Source of the DNA: JACDAN01 sp036554945
Lineage (GTDB): Bacteria; Actinomycetota; Thermoleophilia; Gaiellales; Gaiellaceae
NCBI GenBank assembly: GCA_036554945.1
Contig: DATBMH010000013.1
Span: 1-56,003 of the forward strand
Length of the DNA stretch: 56,003 nucleotides
Reading direction: 5' to 3'
A program made the position numbers and the translations under genes. Below, piece by piece: positions 33,015-41,729 of the stretch. The notes under the pieces are model-generated. The model had not been told where the DNA came from. It made no database searches and was given only the letters and a program-made list of their open reading frames with translations. How positions within the stretch are numbered: the first letter of the stretch is position 1; the number at the start of each line of letters is the position of its first letter.

Positions 33015-34288
33015 AGCTGGAACCGGCCCAGCCGCTCGTACGAGCGCGCGAGCGAGCGGTAGAGCGGGTAGCCGCAGAGCACGCCGAGCGCGATCGCCAG
33101 GATCGAGCCGATCGCGCTGAGGAAGTCCTGCACGCCCGTCACCGGGTCGCTGGTGTACTCCGTGAGGCCGATCAGGCTCAGCGCGCCGGGCACGAGCAGC
33201 CAGAACGCCGGCAGGAAGGACACGAGCGCCGGCGGCGCGGACCGGAACCGCTCGACGACGTACGCGACCGGCGTCATCACGAGCGCGCCGAGGAAGCCGC
33301 TCAGGTAGCCGCCGAGGAGCTCGTTCCCGAGGAACTGGCCGATCCACGCCGCGTACAGCACGACGAGCAGCCAGGCGAGTGAGCGGCGCGGCGCCGAGTG
33401 GTACACGAACGTCCCGATCCCGACGACGAGGACGCCGAGCCACGGTGCCCACCAGCCGAGGAGGTTCTCGGGATCGGCGTCGAGCGACGGGAAGCCGACC
33501 AGCTGCTCGGCGCCGACGATCCCGAACGCAAGCAGGGCGAGCTGCAGCGAGCCTGTCACCAGCCGGCTGGCGCCCGCGATCATCTCCGCCGCCGACAGCT
33601 CGACGACCGCCATCGTCAGCGCGGCGCCCGGCAGGAAGGTGACGAGCGGCGCGATCATCGCCCGGAGGTCCGCGTCGGCCCAGCCCTGGTCGGCGAGCAG
33701 GAACGTCGTCGAGGCGACGACGAACGCCGCGGCCACGGGCATGATCATCTGCACGCTCACCCAGCGCGCGCCGACGAGCTTCATCGCCCCCACGAGCGCG
33801 CCGAAGAGCGCGGCCAGCCCGAGATCGCCCCACGTCGGCTGGAGCACGAGGCAGATGCCGACCGTGAGGACGACGTGCCCGAGGATCGTGATCGCCGGGC
33901 CGAACCGGGGCTGCATCGCCACGATGTCGCGGATCCGCCGCCGCCCGTCCGCCGGCTGGACCTCGCCGCCCTCCGCCTGCCTGAGGAGCTCGAAGAGCGC
34001 CGCCGTCTGATCGAGGCGCAGGACGCCGCGGAGCTGCTGCGTCGGCTCCAGCGTCGTCGGCCGTGTGGGCTCGAGCGAGACGACCACGAACGTGGGGAGG
34101 ACGGTGATCCGAGCCTCCGGCGCGCCGTAGGCGGATGCGACCCGGCGGAGGTGGTCCTGGATCTCGTTGACGGCCTCGCCTGCCGCGGTCAGGGCGCTCC
34201 CGAGCAGCACCACGAACTGCTGCAGGTCGACGAGCTCGTGCTCGCTCGCGTTCCGCAACGGCGATTCCGTCGATCCGGGCGATGCCAC
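33011..34288 (-). CDS. ThrE-type threonine/serine exporter
   Basis: A 425-residue single-chain ThrE-like exporter. A soluble N-terminal domain (about 1-120, with ALTAAGEAVNEIQDHL) is followed by about ten hydrophobic segments covering both halves (ThrE and ThrE_2) of the family. It would export small amino acids. GTG start with GGGAGG upstream. It is placed opposite to the peptide-degrading M20/M24 pair and divergent from an APC permease, so this stretch could manage amino acid overflow after peptide breakdown (inference). Confidence 0.82.
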   Translation of the reverse strand: MASPGSTESPLRNASEHELVDLQQFVVLLGSALTAAGEAVNEIQDHLRRVASAYGAPEARITVLPTFVVVSLEPTRPTTLEPTQQLRGVLRLDQTAALFELLRQAEGGEVQPADGRRRIRDIVAMQPRFGPAITILGHVVLTVGICLVLQPTWGDLGLAALFGALVGAMKLVGARWVSVQMIMPVAAAFVVASTTFLLADQGWADADLRAMIAPLVTFLPGAALTMAVVELSAAEMIAGASRLVTGSLQLALLAFGIVGAEQLVGFPSLDADPENLLGWWAPWLGVLVVGIGTFVYHSAPRRSLAWLLVVLYAAWIGQFLGNELLGGYLSGFLGALVMTPVAYVVERFRSAPPALVSFLPAFWLLVPGALSLIGLTEYTSDPVTGVQDFLSAIGSILAIALGVLCGYPLYRSLARSYERLGRFQL

Positions 34289-34345
34289 TTGACCGCCTCC
34301 CTCGGTTTGGCTGAGGATAGGCGGGTCGTCGGAAGAGGAGGCGGC

Positions 34346-35812
34346 GTGTCCACAGCCGATTCAGCTGCGGCAGGACCAGGGCGGGCCGAAGCGGCCGCCC
34401 CGGCTCGTCCGTCCGCGGCGCGCGCCTCGTACATCTCCTGGACGGCGGTTGCGTTCCTGACGATCAGCTCGGTCGCGAGCCTCCGTGCCGCGCCGACGAT
34501 GGCCGTCTACGGCCTCGCGTGCGTCTTCCTCTACCTCCTCCCGGCGATCGTGTTCCTGCTGCCGACCGCGCTCGCGTCGGCCGAGCTCGCGTCGGGCTGG
34601 TCCGGAGGCGTCTACCGCTGGGTCACCGAGGGGATCTCGCCCAAGGCCGGCCTCTTCGCGATCTGGAACCAGTTCGCGATGACGATCTTCTACTACCCGA
34701 GCCTGCTCGCCTACGTCGCGAGCACGTTCGCCTACGTGATCAACCCGGAGCTCGCGTCCAACGGGCCCTACACGGCCCTGATCATCATCGGGACCTACTG
34801 GGCCGGCGTCTTCGTGTCCTCACGCGGGATGAAGGCGATCGCGAGCCTCGCGTCGGGCGGCGTCTGGGTCGGGACGCTGATCCCGGGAACGGTGCTCGTG
34901 GTCCTCTGCATCGTCTTCCTCGGCCAGGGCAACGAGTCCGCCGCGCCGATGGACGCCGAGCACCTGCTGCCCGCCTGGGCCGGCCTCGCGAGCCTCGTGC
35001 TCATCGTGAACAACTTCCTCTCCTACTCCGGGATGGAGATGAACGCCGTCCACGTCTCCGAGCTGCGCAACCCCGGCAAGGAGTACCCGAAGGCGATGTT
35101 CGTCTCGATGGGCCTCGTGCTCGTCATCTTCATCCTCCCGGCGCTTGCGATCAGCTGGGTCGTTCCCAGCGAGACGCTGAGCCTGACCGCAGGGGTGATG
35201 CAGGCGTTCGACGCGGTCTACGCCCACTTCGGGATCCAGTGGCTCACGCCGATCACGGCGCTCGCGATCATCTGCGCGTCGCTCGGCGGCATGCTCGCCT
35301 GGCTCGCCGGGCCCTCGAAGGGGCTACTCCTGATCGGCAAGGAGGAGGGGTACCTGCCGCCCCGCTTCCAGAAGCTCAACTCGCAGGGCATCCAGCAGAA
35401 CATCCTGGTCGCCCAGGGCTACGTGACGTCCGTGATCGCGCTGCTCTACGCGTTCATCCCGGACGTGTCCGCGTCGTACTGGATCTTCTCCGTGATCACC
35501 ACGCAGACGTACCTGATCATGTACGTGCTGCTCTTCATCGCGGCGATCCAGCTTCGCCGGAAGTACCCGGACCACCCGCGCGGCTATCGCGCGCCGGCGC
35601 TCGTCCTCCTTTGCGTCGTCGGGATGCTCTCGTCTGCGGCTGCGTTCATGATCGGCTTCGTCCCGCCGTCGCAGTTCGACGCCGGCACCGGCCCCTACCT
35701 GCTGATCGTCGGCGGCGGCGTGCTGATCGTGGGGATCCTCGCCCCGATCGCGCTGCTCATGTTCCGCAAGCCGAGCTGGAAGACGTCCGAAACCGCAGCG
35801 GAGACGACCTGA
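34346..35812 (+). CDS. APC superfamily amino acid permease/antiporter
   Basis: A 488-residue transporter of the amino acid-polyamine-organocation superfamily with about 12 helices. The N-terminus SWTAVAFLTISSVASLRAAPTMAVYG lacks the most typical GxG opening but matches glutamate/GABA-antiporter-like members, as do YSGMEMNAVHVSELRNPGKEYPKA and GPSKGLLLIGKEEGYLPP. GTG start preceded by GAGGAGG. It is followed one base later by a small membrane protein gene. Substrate unknown. Confidence 0.87.
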   Translation: MSTADSAAAGPGRAEAAAPARPSAARASYISWTAVAFLTISSVASLRAAPTMAVYGLACVFLYLLPAIVFLLPTALASAELASGWSGGVYRWVTEGISPKAGLFAIWNQFAMTIFYYPSLLAYVASTFAYVINPELASNGPYTALIIIGTYWAGVFVSSRGMKAIASLASGGVWVGTLIPGTVLVVLCIVFLGQGNESAAPMDAEHLLPAWAGLASLVLIVNNFLSYSGMEMNAVHVSELRNPGKEYPKAMFVSMGLVLVIFILPALAISWVVPSETLSLTAGVMQAFDAVYAHFGIQWLTPITALAIICASLGGMLAWLAGPSKGLLLIGKEEGYLPPRFQKLNSQGIQQNILVAQGYVTSVIALLYAFIPDVSASYWIFSVITTQTYLIMYVLLFIAAIQLRRKYPDHPRGYRAPALVLLCVVGMLSSAAAFMIGFVPPSQFDAGTGPYLLIVGGGVLIVGILAPIALLMFRKPSWKTSETAAETT

Positions 35813-35813
35813 C

Positions 35814-36263
35814 ATGCCGCACGACCACATGCCCAGCCCGCCGCACGACGTGCCGAGGTGGATCTACGCGGTCATCGGCACCGTGCTGGTGGTGCTCGCG
35901 ATCTGGGGCGTCGTCGAGTACCGCGGGCACAAGGAGACCGAGCAGGCGCAGGAGCTCGCGGCCGAGCTGAACCAGCGCCTCGACGAAGCCGGCCTGCGGA
36001 CGTTCGACGAGGAGGACATCGCTCGCCTCCTCGGAACGGACGGCGGCGCGGTCTGCGACACGTCGAGCGAGGAGCTCGCACAGGGCTTCCTCCGGCTCCA
36101 GCTCTCCAACGGGGCGGCGGGGCCGGGGCAGCGACCGGTCCGCGTCGACCAGCGGGTGGTCCAGGGCGAGCTGGCGATCATCCAGACCTACTGCCCTGAC
36201 AAGGTCGAGGACTTCGAGGACTTCGTCGACGACCTCGACTTCGACGACGTCATCCGGGAGTAG
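35814..36263 (+). CDS. Single-pass membrane protein (149 aa), unknown function
   Basis: A 149-residue protein with a His/Pro-rich N-terminus (MPHDHMPSPPHD), one hydrophobic helix (IYAVIGTVLVVLAIWGVV, about 17-34) and an acidic extracytoplasmic or cytoplasmic tail ending in a run of Asp and Glu. Two cysteines (GAVCDTS, QTYCPDK) could form a disulfide if the tail is outside. It begins 1 bp after the APC permease, so it may be an accessory subunit. Family not recognised. Confidence 0.65.
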   Translation: MPHDHMPSPPHDVPRWIYAVIGTVLVVLAIWGVVEYRGHKETEQAQELAAELNQRLDEAGLRTFDEEDIARLLGTDGGAVCDTSSEELAQGFLRLQLSNGAAGPGQRPVRVDQRVVQGELAIIQTYCPDKVEDFEDFVDDLDFDDVIRE

Positions 36264-36364
36264 CCGGCGCTGGGTCTCGCTCGCCGCGATCTGCACGGCG
36301 GCGGGGTCGCGGCCCGAAGGCTCGGCGACCAATCGACGACCGCCGACAGCAAAGGAGGAGCCCC

Positions 36365-36571
36365 ATGAGCACCACCGTCCCGGTGAGCGACCAGAACCCC
36401 GCCGAGTGCACCGACGGCCACGACTGCGACCACCACGACGACGACCACGCCCACGGCCCGGACTGCGGCCACGAGGCGGTCCAGCACGGAGACCACGTGG
36501 ACTACGTCGTCGGCGGTCACCTCCACCACCCGCACGGCGACCACTGCGACCACCACGGCGAGGCGCCGTAG
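36365..36571 (+). CDS. His/Asp/Cys-rich metal-binding peptide (68 aa)
   Basis: A 68-residue protein with 15 His, 4 Cys and many Asp, arranged in clusters such as CDHHDDDHAHGPDCGHE and LHHPHGDHCDHH. Such density implies binding of Zn, Ni or Cu. Similar short proteins are often loosely labelled zinc transport proteins, but this one has no membrane segment, so buffering, sensing or delivery of metal is more likely. AAAGGAGGA gives a strong ribosome binding site. It lies between the APC-linked membrane protein and an alpha/beta hydrolase. Confidence 0.75.
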   Translation: MSTTVPVSDQNPAECTDGHDCDHHDDDHAHGPDCGHEAVQHGDHVDYVVGGHLHHPHGDHCDHHGEAP

Positions 36572-36581
36572 GTCGACGCCG

Positions 36582-37364
36582 GTGCCCGAGGCCCGCGTCA
36601 ACGGCGTCTCGCTCTTCTACGAGGAGCGGGGGAGCGGCGACGCGATCCTCGGGATCCACGGCACCGGCAGCTCGGCCGCCTTCTGGAGCGCGGCGGCGGC
36701 GGAGCTCGCGACTCGCGGGCGCACGATCACGTACGACCGGCGCGGGCACTCGCAGAGCGAGCGGCCGGATCCCTTCGTCACCGACGTCCACCTCCAGGCC
36801 GACGACGCCGCGGCGCTGATCGACGCGCTCGGAGCCTCGCCGGCGGTCGTGATCGGCCGGAGCCACGGCGGGGAGATCGCGGTCGACCTCGCGCTGCGCT
36901 ACCCGGACAGGGTCCGCGCGCTCGTCCTCCTCGAGGGAGGAGGTCTCGCGCTGAGCCCCGCGTTCCGGGAGTGGCTCGCCGAGGTGCACGAGGGGCTGTT
37001 CGCGGCGGCCGAGGAAGACGCCGCCGAGACGTTGGTTCGGCGGGTCGCCGGCGACGAGTCCTGGGAAGGACTGCCCGACGACGTGAAGGAGCTCCTCACG
37101 GAGAACGCGCCCGCGCTGCTCGCCGAGGAGCGCAGCGGCCTGCTCGACGTGACCGCCGAGGAGCTGGGCGGCATCGCGCACCCGACACTGATCGTGGGCG
37201 GTCGGGGCTCGCCGCCGGCCTTCACGGAGGTCACCCGTCTGACCGCGGAGGCGATCCCGTCGGCGCGGGTCGAGTGGGTCGAGGGCGGGCACTTGATCGA
37301 CCCCGCCCACCCGGCGGTGCTCGCGTTCGTCGACGAGGTGTTTGCCGACCGAGTCAACGGGTAA
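36582..37364 (+). CDS. Alpha/beta hydrolase
   Basis: A 260-residue alpha/beta-hydrolase-fold protein. The oxyanion region is ILGIHGTGSSAAFW, the nucleophile serine lies in VVIGRSHGGEIAVDLA (G-x-S-x-G variant GRSHGG), the acid is probably in PTLIVGGRGS-following strand, and the catalytic His is in WVEGGHLIDP near the end. GTG start 10 bases after the His-rich peptide gene. Substrate cannot be told. Confidence 0.85.
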   Translation: MPEARVNGVSLFYEERGSGDAILGIHGTGSSAAFWSAAAAELATRGRTITYDRRGHSQSERPDPFVTDVHLQADDAAALIDALGASPAVVIGRSHGGEIAVDLALRYPDRVRALVLLEGGGLALSPAFREWLAEVHEGLFAAAEEDAAETLVRRVAGDESWEGLPDDVKELLTENAPALLAEERSGLLDVTAEELGGIAHPTLIVGGRGSPPAFTEVTRLTAEAIPSARVEWVEGGHLIDPAHPAVLAFVDEVFADRVNG

Positions 37365-37376
37365 CGTTGTTGACGC

Positions 37377-37754
37377 TTGGCAAATGCGCGGCCGACGACG
37401 ATCCTGATCGCCGAGGACAATGCGGCGCTGCGCTCGCTGCTCGCCGAGCTCCTCGAGAGCAAGGGGTACCGCGTCCTCGAGGCCGCCGACGGCGTCCGGA
37501 CGGTTCGGACGCTCGCGAAGGAGCATGTCGACGCGGTCATCATCGACGTCCGCCTCGACCTGGAGGACGGCGTCGCGCTCGCGCGCGAGCTGCGGATCGA
37601 CTGGCCGGACCTGCCGATCGCACTGATGAGCGGCGACAGCTCCGGGCCGGAGGCGCTCGAGCGTGCCGGCGGCCTGACGGACGTCTTCCTGGCGAAGCCC
37701 TTCACGATCGAGAAGCTCGCGGCCACGATCGACGACCTGCTCAGCCGGCCGTAG
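37377..37754 (+). CDS. Stand-alone response regulator receiver domain
   Basis: A 125-residue CheY-like receiver with no output domain. Acidic pocket ILIAEDN, phospho-acceptor Asp in VIIDVRLD, switch Ser in ALMSGDSS, and Lys in FLAKPFT are all in place. TTG start; a TAACGT hexamer ends 9 bases before it, fitting a leaderless transcript. No kinase gene is adjacent, so it probably receives phosphate from a distant hybrid or relay system. Confidence 0.85.
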   Translation: MANARPTTILIAEDNAALRSLLAELLESKGYRVLEAADGVRTVRTLAKEHVDAVIIDVRLDLEDGVALARELRIDWPDLPIALMSGDSSGPEALERAGGLTDVFLAKPFTIEKLAATIDDLLSRP

Positions 37755-37774
37755 GTCCCGTGTAGGTTCGCGCC

Positions 37775-38521
37775 GTGAGCGCGGAGCAGCCGACCAGCCG
37801 GATCGCGAAGGCGACGTCCGACCGGGTCGAGGTCCGCGGGCGGGACCTCGCCGGCGACCTGATGGGCCGCCTGACCTTCACCGAGTACGTCCATCTCCTG
37901 CTGACCGGCGAGGAGCCGACCGAGGAGCAGCGCTTCTTCCTCGACCTCGTCCTCGTCGCGATCGCGGAGCACGGGATGATGCCCTCCAACGTCGCGGCGC
38001 GAATGACGCTCGCCGCCGACCCGGGGTCGCTGCAGGGCGCCGTCGCCGCCGGGATCCTCGGCGCCGGCCCGGTCATCCTCGGCACCTCGGCCGAGTGTGC
38101 GCGGCTGCTCGAGGAGACGCGGACGGCCGGACGCGACCCGGTCGAGGTCGCGCGCGAGATCCGCGAGGCGGGCGGGAGGATCCCGGGCTTCGGCCACCCG
38201 GTGCACGACCCCGTCGACCCGCGGGCGGAGCGGGTCCTCGAGCTCGCCGACGAGCGCGGTGTCAGCGGCACGTACGTCGAGCTCGCGCGGCGCTTCCGTG
38301 AGGCGGTGGCCGAGGTGTGGGACCGGCCGCTCGCGATGAACGTCTCGATGCCGATCGCGGCGGTCATGCTCGACCTCGGCTTCCCCCCCGCCGCCGTGAG
38401 CGCGGTCCCGATCCTCGCCCGCACCGGCAGCCTGCTCGCGCATCTCACCGAGGAGCAGGAGCGGCCCGCAGGCTTCGCCATGGCCCGGGCGGCCGAGGAG
38501 GCGATCGACTACGAGCGTTGA
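37775..38521 (+). CDS. Citrate synthase-family protein (citryl-CoA lyase type)
   Basis: A 248-residue short member of the citrate synthase superfamily. The large-domain His region is MMPSNVAARMTL, and the active-site GFGHPVHDPVDPRAERVL matches citryl-CoA lyase/short citrate synthase-like proteins rather than full-length synthases (about 400 residues). These cleave or form citryl-CoA-type thioesters. It is followed without gap by an acyl-CoA ligase-like gene, consistent with CoA-ester chemistry. GTG start 6 bases after a TAGGTT hexamer. Confidence 0.82.
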   Translation: MSAEQPTSRIAKATSDRVEVRGRDLAGDLMGRLTFTEYVHLLLTGEEPTEEQRFFLDLVLVAIAEHGMMPSNVAARMTLAADPGSLQGAVAAGILGAGPVILGTSAECARLLEETRTAGRDPVEVAREIREAGGRIPGFGHPVHDPVDPRAERVLELADERGVSGTYVELARRFREAVAEVWDRPLAMNVSMPIAAVMLDLGFPPAAVSAVPILARTGSLLAHLTEEQERPAGFAMARAAEEAIDYER

Positions 38522-39776
38522 CGTCGAGACGAGGCCGTGGGAGGAGCAGCTCGCCGACGACGGGGAGGCCTTTCGCGAACAGCTCGACTACCTGCTGGAG
38601 CGCTCCGCCTTCTACCGCCGGAAGCTCGCCGGCCTCGAGCGGGTCGGCCTCCGAGAGCTCGCGCAGCTGCCGCTGACCGAGAAGGCCGAGCTGCGGGCGA
38701 CGGTGACGCGGGAGCGCCCGTTCGGGGCGCACTTCTGCACCGATCCGACCGAGGTCGTCCGGATCTACTCCACGAGCGGCACCACCGGCGACCCGAGCTA
38801 CGTCCCGCTCACCGCGGGGGATCTCGACAACTGGGTCACGGGCTCGGCCCGCAGCTACGCAGCGTCAGGCGTGAAGGCCGGCCAGCGCATCGTCTCGACC
38901 TACAACGCCGGGCCGTTCGTCGCCGGGGCGGCGCTCGCGGCCTTCGACCGCATCGGCCTCGTGCACATCCCCGTCGGCACCGGGAACACGCAGCGCCTGG
39001 TGCGGGCCGTGGAGACGCTCGAGCCCGAGGCGGTCGTGCTCACTCCGTCGTACGCCGCCTATCTCGCGGAGAGCTTCGACCTCGCGGGATCGAGCGTCGA
39101 GCGGGTGCTGGTGGCGGGCGAGCCGGGCGGCGGCGAGCCGGCGTTCCGCGCCAAGCTCGAGCAGGGCTGGGGCGCGAAGGTGACGGAGGCGATGGGCATC
39201 GGCGACATCGGCGTCTCGCTCTGGGGCGAGTGCGAGGAGCAGGACGGCATGCACCTCGGCGCCCGGGGCTTCGTCCACGCGGAGCTGATCGACCCGGAGA
39301 CGACCGAGCCCGTCGACATGGAGGACGGCGCAACGGGCGAGCTCGTCCTCACGCACCTCCGGCACCGCGCCGCGCCGCTGCTGCGGTTCCGCACACGGGA
39401 CCACGTTCGCCTCCGGACGAGCCCGTGCCCGTGCGGCCGCACCGGCCCCCGGATCCGCTGCCTGGGCCGGACGGACGACATGCTGATCGTCCGCGGGGTG
39501 AACGTCTTCCCGTCGGCGGTGCGCGAGGTCGTGAGCGCGTTCGCGCCGGAGGTCAGCGGGCACATCCTCGTGCGGCCCGAGGCGGACGGCGTGAAGCAGG
39601 ATCCGCCGCTGCCGGTGAGCGTCGAGCTCGCCCGCGACTCGGCGCCGGACGACGCCCTCGCCGAGGCGATCCGGGAGCGGCTCCGCGAGGTGCTGGTCGT
39701 CCAGACGCGCGTCGAGCTCGTCCCGTGGGGAAGCCTGCGGCGGAGCGAGTACAAGTCGACCCTCGTCGAGCGCTGA
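38520..39776 (+). CDS. Phenylacetate-CoA ligase-like AMP-forming enzyme, start unclear
   Basis: About 418 residues of an adenylate-forming ligase of the PaaK type. The ATP loop YSTSGTTGDPSYVPLT is near residue 80, the second motif is MGIGDIGVSLWGE, and the hinge GRTDDMLIVRGVNVFPSAVREVV is followed by a normal C-terminal lid. N-terminal homology (RPWEEQLADDGEAFREQL, RSAFYRRKL) reaches back to about 38530, but the frame has no ATG, GTG or TTG between a stop at 38397 and the GTG at 38703. A TTG overlapping the upstream stop (38518) is one base out of frame, so a small frameshift, sequencing error or unusual start is likely. Starting at 38703 would remove part of the N-domain. Confidence 0.75.
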   Translation, partial: DVETRPWEEQLADDGEAFREQLDYLLERSAFYRRKLAGLERVGLRELAQLPLTEKAELRATVTRERPFGAHFCTDPTEVVRIYSTSGTTGDPSYVPLTAGDLDNWVTGSARSYAASGVKAGQRIVSTYNAGPFVAGAALAAFDRIGLVHIPVGTGNTQRLVRAVETLEPEAVVLTPSYAAYLAESFDLAGSSVERVLVAGEPGGGEPAFRAKLEQGWGAKVTEAMGIGDIGVSLWGECEEQDGMHLGARGFVHAELIDPETTEPVDMEDGATGELVLTHLRHRAAPLLRFRTRDHVRLRTSPCPCGRTGPRIRCLGRTDDMLIVRGVNVFPSAVREVVSAFAPEVSGHILVRPEADGVKQDPPLPVSVELARDSAPDDALAEAIRERLREVLVVQTRVELVPWGSLRRSEYKSTLVER

Positions 39777-40795
39777 TGCTGGTCACGACCGTCGTCGGCA
39801 GCTACCCGCAGCCGGACTGGCTGATCGACCGCGAGCGGCTCGGCGACCGTCTCCCGCCGCGGATCCGCGCCCGGGAGCTCTGGCGCGTGGACGAGCCGTT
39901 CCTGGAGCAGGCCCAGGACGACGCCACCAGGCTTGCCGTCCAGGACATGGAGCGGGCCGGCGTCGACGTGATCACGGACGGCGAGATGCGCCGCGAGAGC
40001 TACTCGAACCGGTTCGCAACCGCGCTCGAGGGCGTCGACCTCGACCGGCCCGGCGTCGCCTTCGACCGGACCGGCCACGAGAACCCCGTGCCGAGGGTCG
40101 TCGGCCCGATCCGGCGGACCCGCCCGGTCGAGACGCGGGACGTCGAGTTCCTCCGCTCGCTCACGGGCCGCCGCATCAAGATCACGGTGCCCGGGCCGTT
40201 CACGATGACCCAGCAGGCGCAGAACGACCATTACCCGGACGAGCGGAGCCTCGCCCTGGCCTACGCGGAGGCCGTGAACGAGGAGCTGCGGGACCTCAAG
40301 GCGGCGGGCGCCGACGTCGTCCAGATCGACGAGCCGTACCTGCAGGCCCGCCCGGAGCCGGCGCGCGAGTACGCGGTCGAGGCGATCGACCGCGCGCTCG
40401 ACGGGATCGAGGGCGACACGGTGCTCCACACCTGCTTCGGGTACGCGCACATCGTCCACGACCGGCTGCCCGGCTACCCGTTCCTCCGCGAGCTCGACGA
40501 CTGCGCCGCGACGCACGTCTCGCTGGAGGCGGCGCAGCCGGACCTCGGCCCCGAGGTGCTCCGCGAGCTTCCGAGCAAGACGATCGTGCTCGGCGTGCTG
40601 GACCTCGGCTCGGACGAGGCGGAGACGCCGGAGGCGGTGGCCGCGCGGATCCGGCGGGCGCTGACCGTCGTAGAGCCGGACAGGCTGGTGGTGGCGCCGG
40701 ACTGCGGGATGAAGTACCTGTCGCGCGACCTGGCGTTCCGCAAGCTCCGGTCGATGGTTGCCGGTGCTCGGCTGGTGGGCGAAGATCCCGCCTAG
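39776..40795 (+). CDS. Cobalamin-independent methionine synthase (MetE C-domain)-like methyltransferase
   Basis: A 339-residue TIM-barrel protein of the UROD/MetE-C superfamily. The N-terminal TTVVGSYPQPDWL, DVITDGEMRRESY near residue 67, VVQIDEPYLQARP near 180, zinc ligands His and Cys in HTCFGYAH near 222, and Cys in VAPDCGMKYL near 305 are seen. Stand-alone homologues move methyl or alkyl groups from small donors to thiols (including epoxyalkane-CoM transferase) and are not full MetE enzymes. ATG overlaps the ligase stop (TGATG). Confidence 0.85.
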   Translation: MLVTTVVGSYPQPDWLIDRERLGDRLPPRIRARELWRVDEPFLEQAQDDATRLAVQDMERAGVDVITDGEMRRESYSNRFATALEGVDLDRPGVAFDRTGHENPVPRVVGPIRRTRPVETRDVEFLRSLTGRRIKITVPGPFTMTQQAQNDHYPDERSLALAYAEAVNEELRDLKAAGADVVQIDEPYLQARPEPAREYAVEAIDRALDGIEGDTVLHTCFGYAHIVHDRLPGYPFLRELDDCAATHVSLEAAQPDLGPEVLRELPSKTIVLGVLDLGSDEAETPEAVAARIRRALTVVEPDRLVVAPDCGMKYLSRDLAFRKLRSMVAGARLVGEDPA

Positions 40796-40822
40796 CGACG
40801 CTCCAGAGAAAGGGGTTCGGTG

Positions 40823-41521
40823 ATGTCCCTGAAGCTGAACATGCTGCCGCCCAGCGTGAACAACCTGTCGGTGCGCGTCTTCGTCCGGGCGGCGGGCCTC
40901 CCGCACGAGGAGGAGAACGTCTGGGGTCAGACCCAGGGCGACGAGTACCTCGCGAAGTACCCGGCGGGGCTCACGCCGACGATCGAGTCCGACGAGCTTC
41001 CCAAGGGCGTCCTGGGCGAGAGCGTCGCGGTGATGATGTACCTCGCGAGCCGCGAGGGCCGCGACGACCTCTACCCGACCGACCTGAAGCGGCGGGCCAT
41101 GGTGGACGGCGCGAACTTCTACACGATGAGCATCCTCTACCCGCTCGTCGCGCGGGCGACGTATCCGCGCCTGAGCTTCCCGGGGTATCCCGGCGAGGTG
41201 GCGGCGACCGAGGCGCCCGACGCGGACAAGGAAGCCGCACGCAAGGCCGCCGAGGACGCGATCCCGAAGGTCCTCGAGACCTACCGCGAGTTCTACGGCG
41301 CCGGGAGCGGGTTCATCGGGGGCGGCGACGGCCCGACGATCGCCGACATCCGGCTCGTCTGCACGCTCGAGTTCCTCGCCGTCACGGACACCGAGCTGCC
41401 CGACTGGACGAAGGACTACATGCAGCGTGTCGAGGCGGCGCTCGGCGACGCCTACACCGAGCCGGCGGGCGACGTGCGCGGCTACATCGCGCAGGCCACC
41501 GGCGCCACCGTCGCGAGCTAG
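40823..41521 (+). CDS. Glutathione S-transferase-fold protein
   Basis: A 232-residue GST-like protein: an N-terminal thioredoxin-like half (LKLNMLPPSVNNLSVRVFVRAAGL, GESVAVMMYLASR) and a helical C-terminal half (GDGPTIADIRLVCTLEF). Actinobacteria generally lack glutathione, so the thiol may be mycothiol or another cofactor (inference). AAAGGGG precedes the start. It ends the ligase/methyltransferase run and is followed by a strong terminator. A GTG directly before the ATG is an alternative start. Confidence 0.83.
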   Translation: MSLKLNMLPPSVNNLSVRVFVRAAGLPHEEENVWGQTQGDEYLAKYPAGLTPTIESDELPKGVLGESVAVMMYLASREGRDDLYPTDLKRRAMVDGANFYTMSILYPLVARATYPRLSFPGYPGEVAATEAPDADKEAARKAAEDAIPKVLETYREFYGAGSGFIGGGDGPTIADIRLVCTLEFLAVTDTELPDWTKDYMQRVEAALGDAYTEPAGDVRGYIAQATGATVAS

Positions 41522-41526
41522 ACGGA

Positions 41527-41558
41527 TTTCCGAGGGTCGCCCCGGCGGCCCTCGGAAA
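41527..41558 (+). terminator. Rho-independent terminator after the GST-like gene
   Basis: TTTCCGAGGG pairs perfectly with CCCTCGGAAA over 10 bp around a 12-base loop, just after the stop codon of the GST-like gene. Confidence 0.75.
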
Positions 41559-41578
41559 ACCCCTCACTACCAGGCGGA

Positions 41579-41645
41579 ATCACTCGTTCGAGGGAGGGCG
41601 GACGGCCGCTGCTGCCGGTACCCTCGTCTCCCTCGGACGAGTGAT
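41579..41645 (+). promoter_or_regulatory. 18-bp inverted repeat upstream of the HD-GYP gene
   Basis: ATCACTCGTTCGAGGGAG (41579-41596) and CTCCCTCGGACGAGTGAT (41628-41645) are reverse complements except for one position that would be a G-U pair in RNA. They flank a 31-base loop. It may be a regulatory RNA stem or an operator for a large dimer. A second perfect 7-bp hairpin (GTCGACG/CGTCGAC, 41694-41714) lies just before the ribosome binding site. Confidence 0.5.
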
Positions 41646-41729
41646 CTTCGCTGCGGTGGGAGCAAGTTTGCGGCCGCGCGCGCTCTCTGAAAGGTCGACG
41701 GACGGTACGTCGACAGAAAGGACGAACGA

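Noticed and set aside
41579..41729. Cyclic di-GMP riboswitch before the HD-GYP gene
   Set aside because: The leader is well folded but I could not find the conserved GEMM core elements; reported only as an unassigned structured leader.
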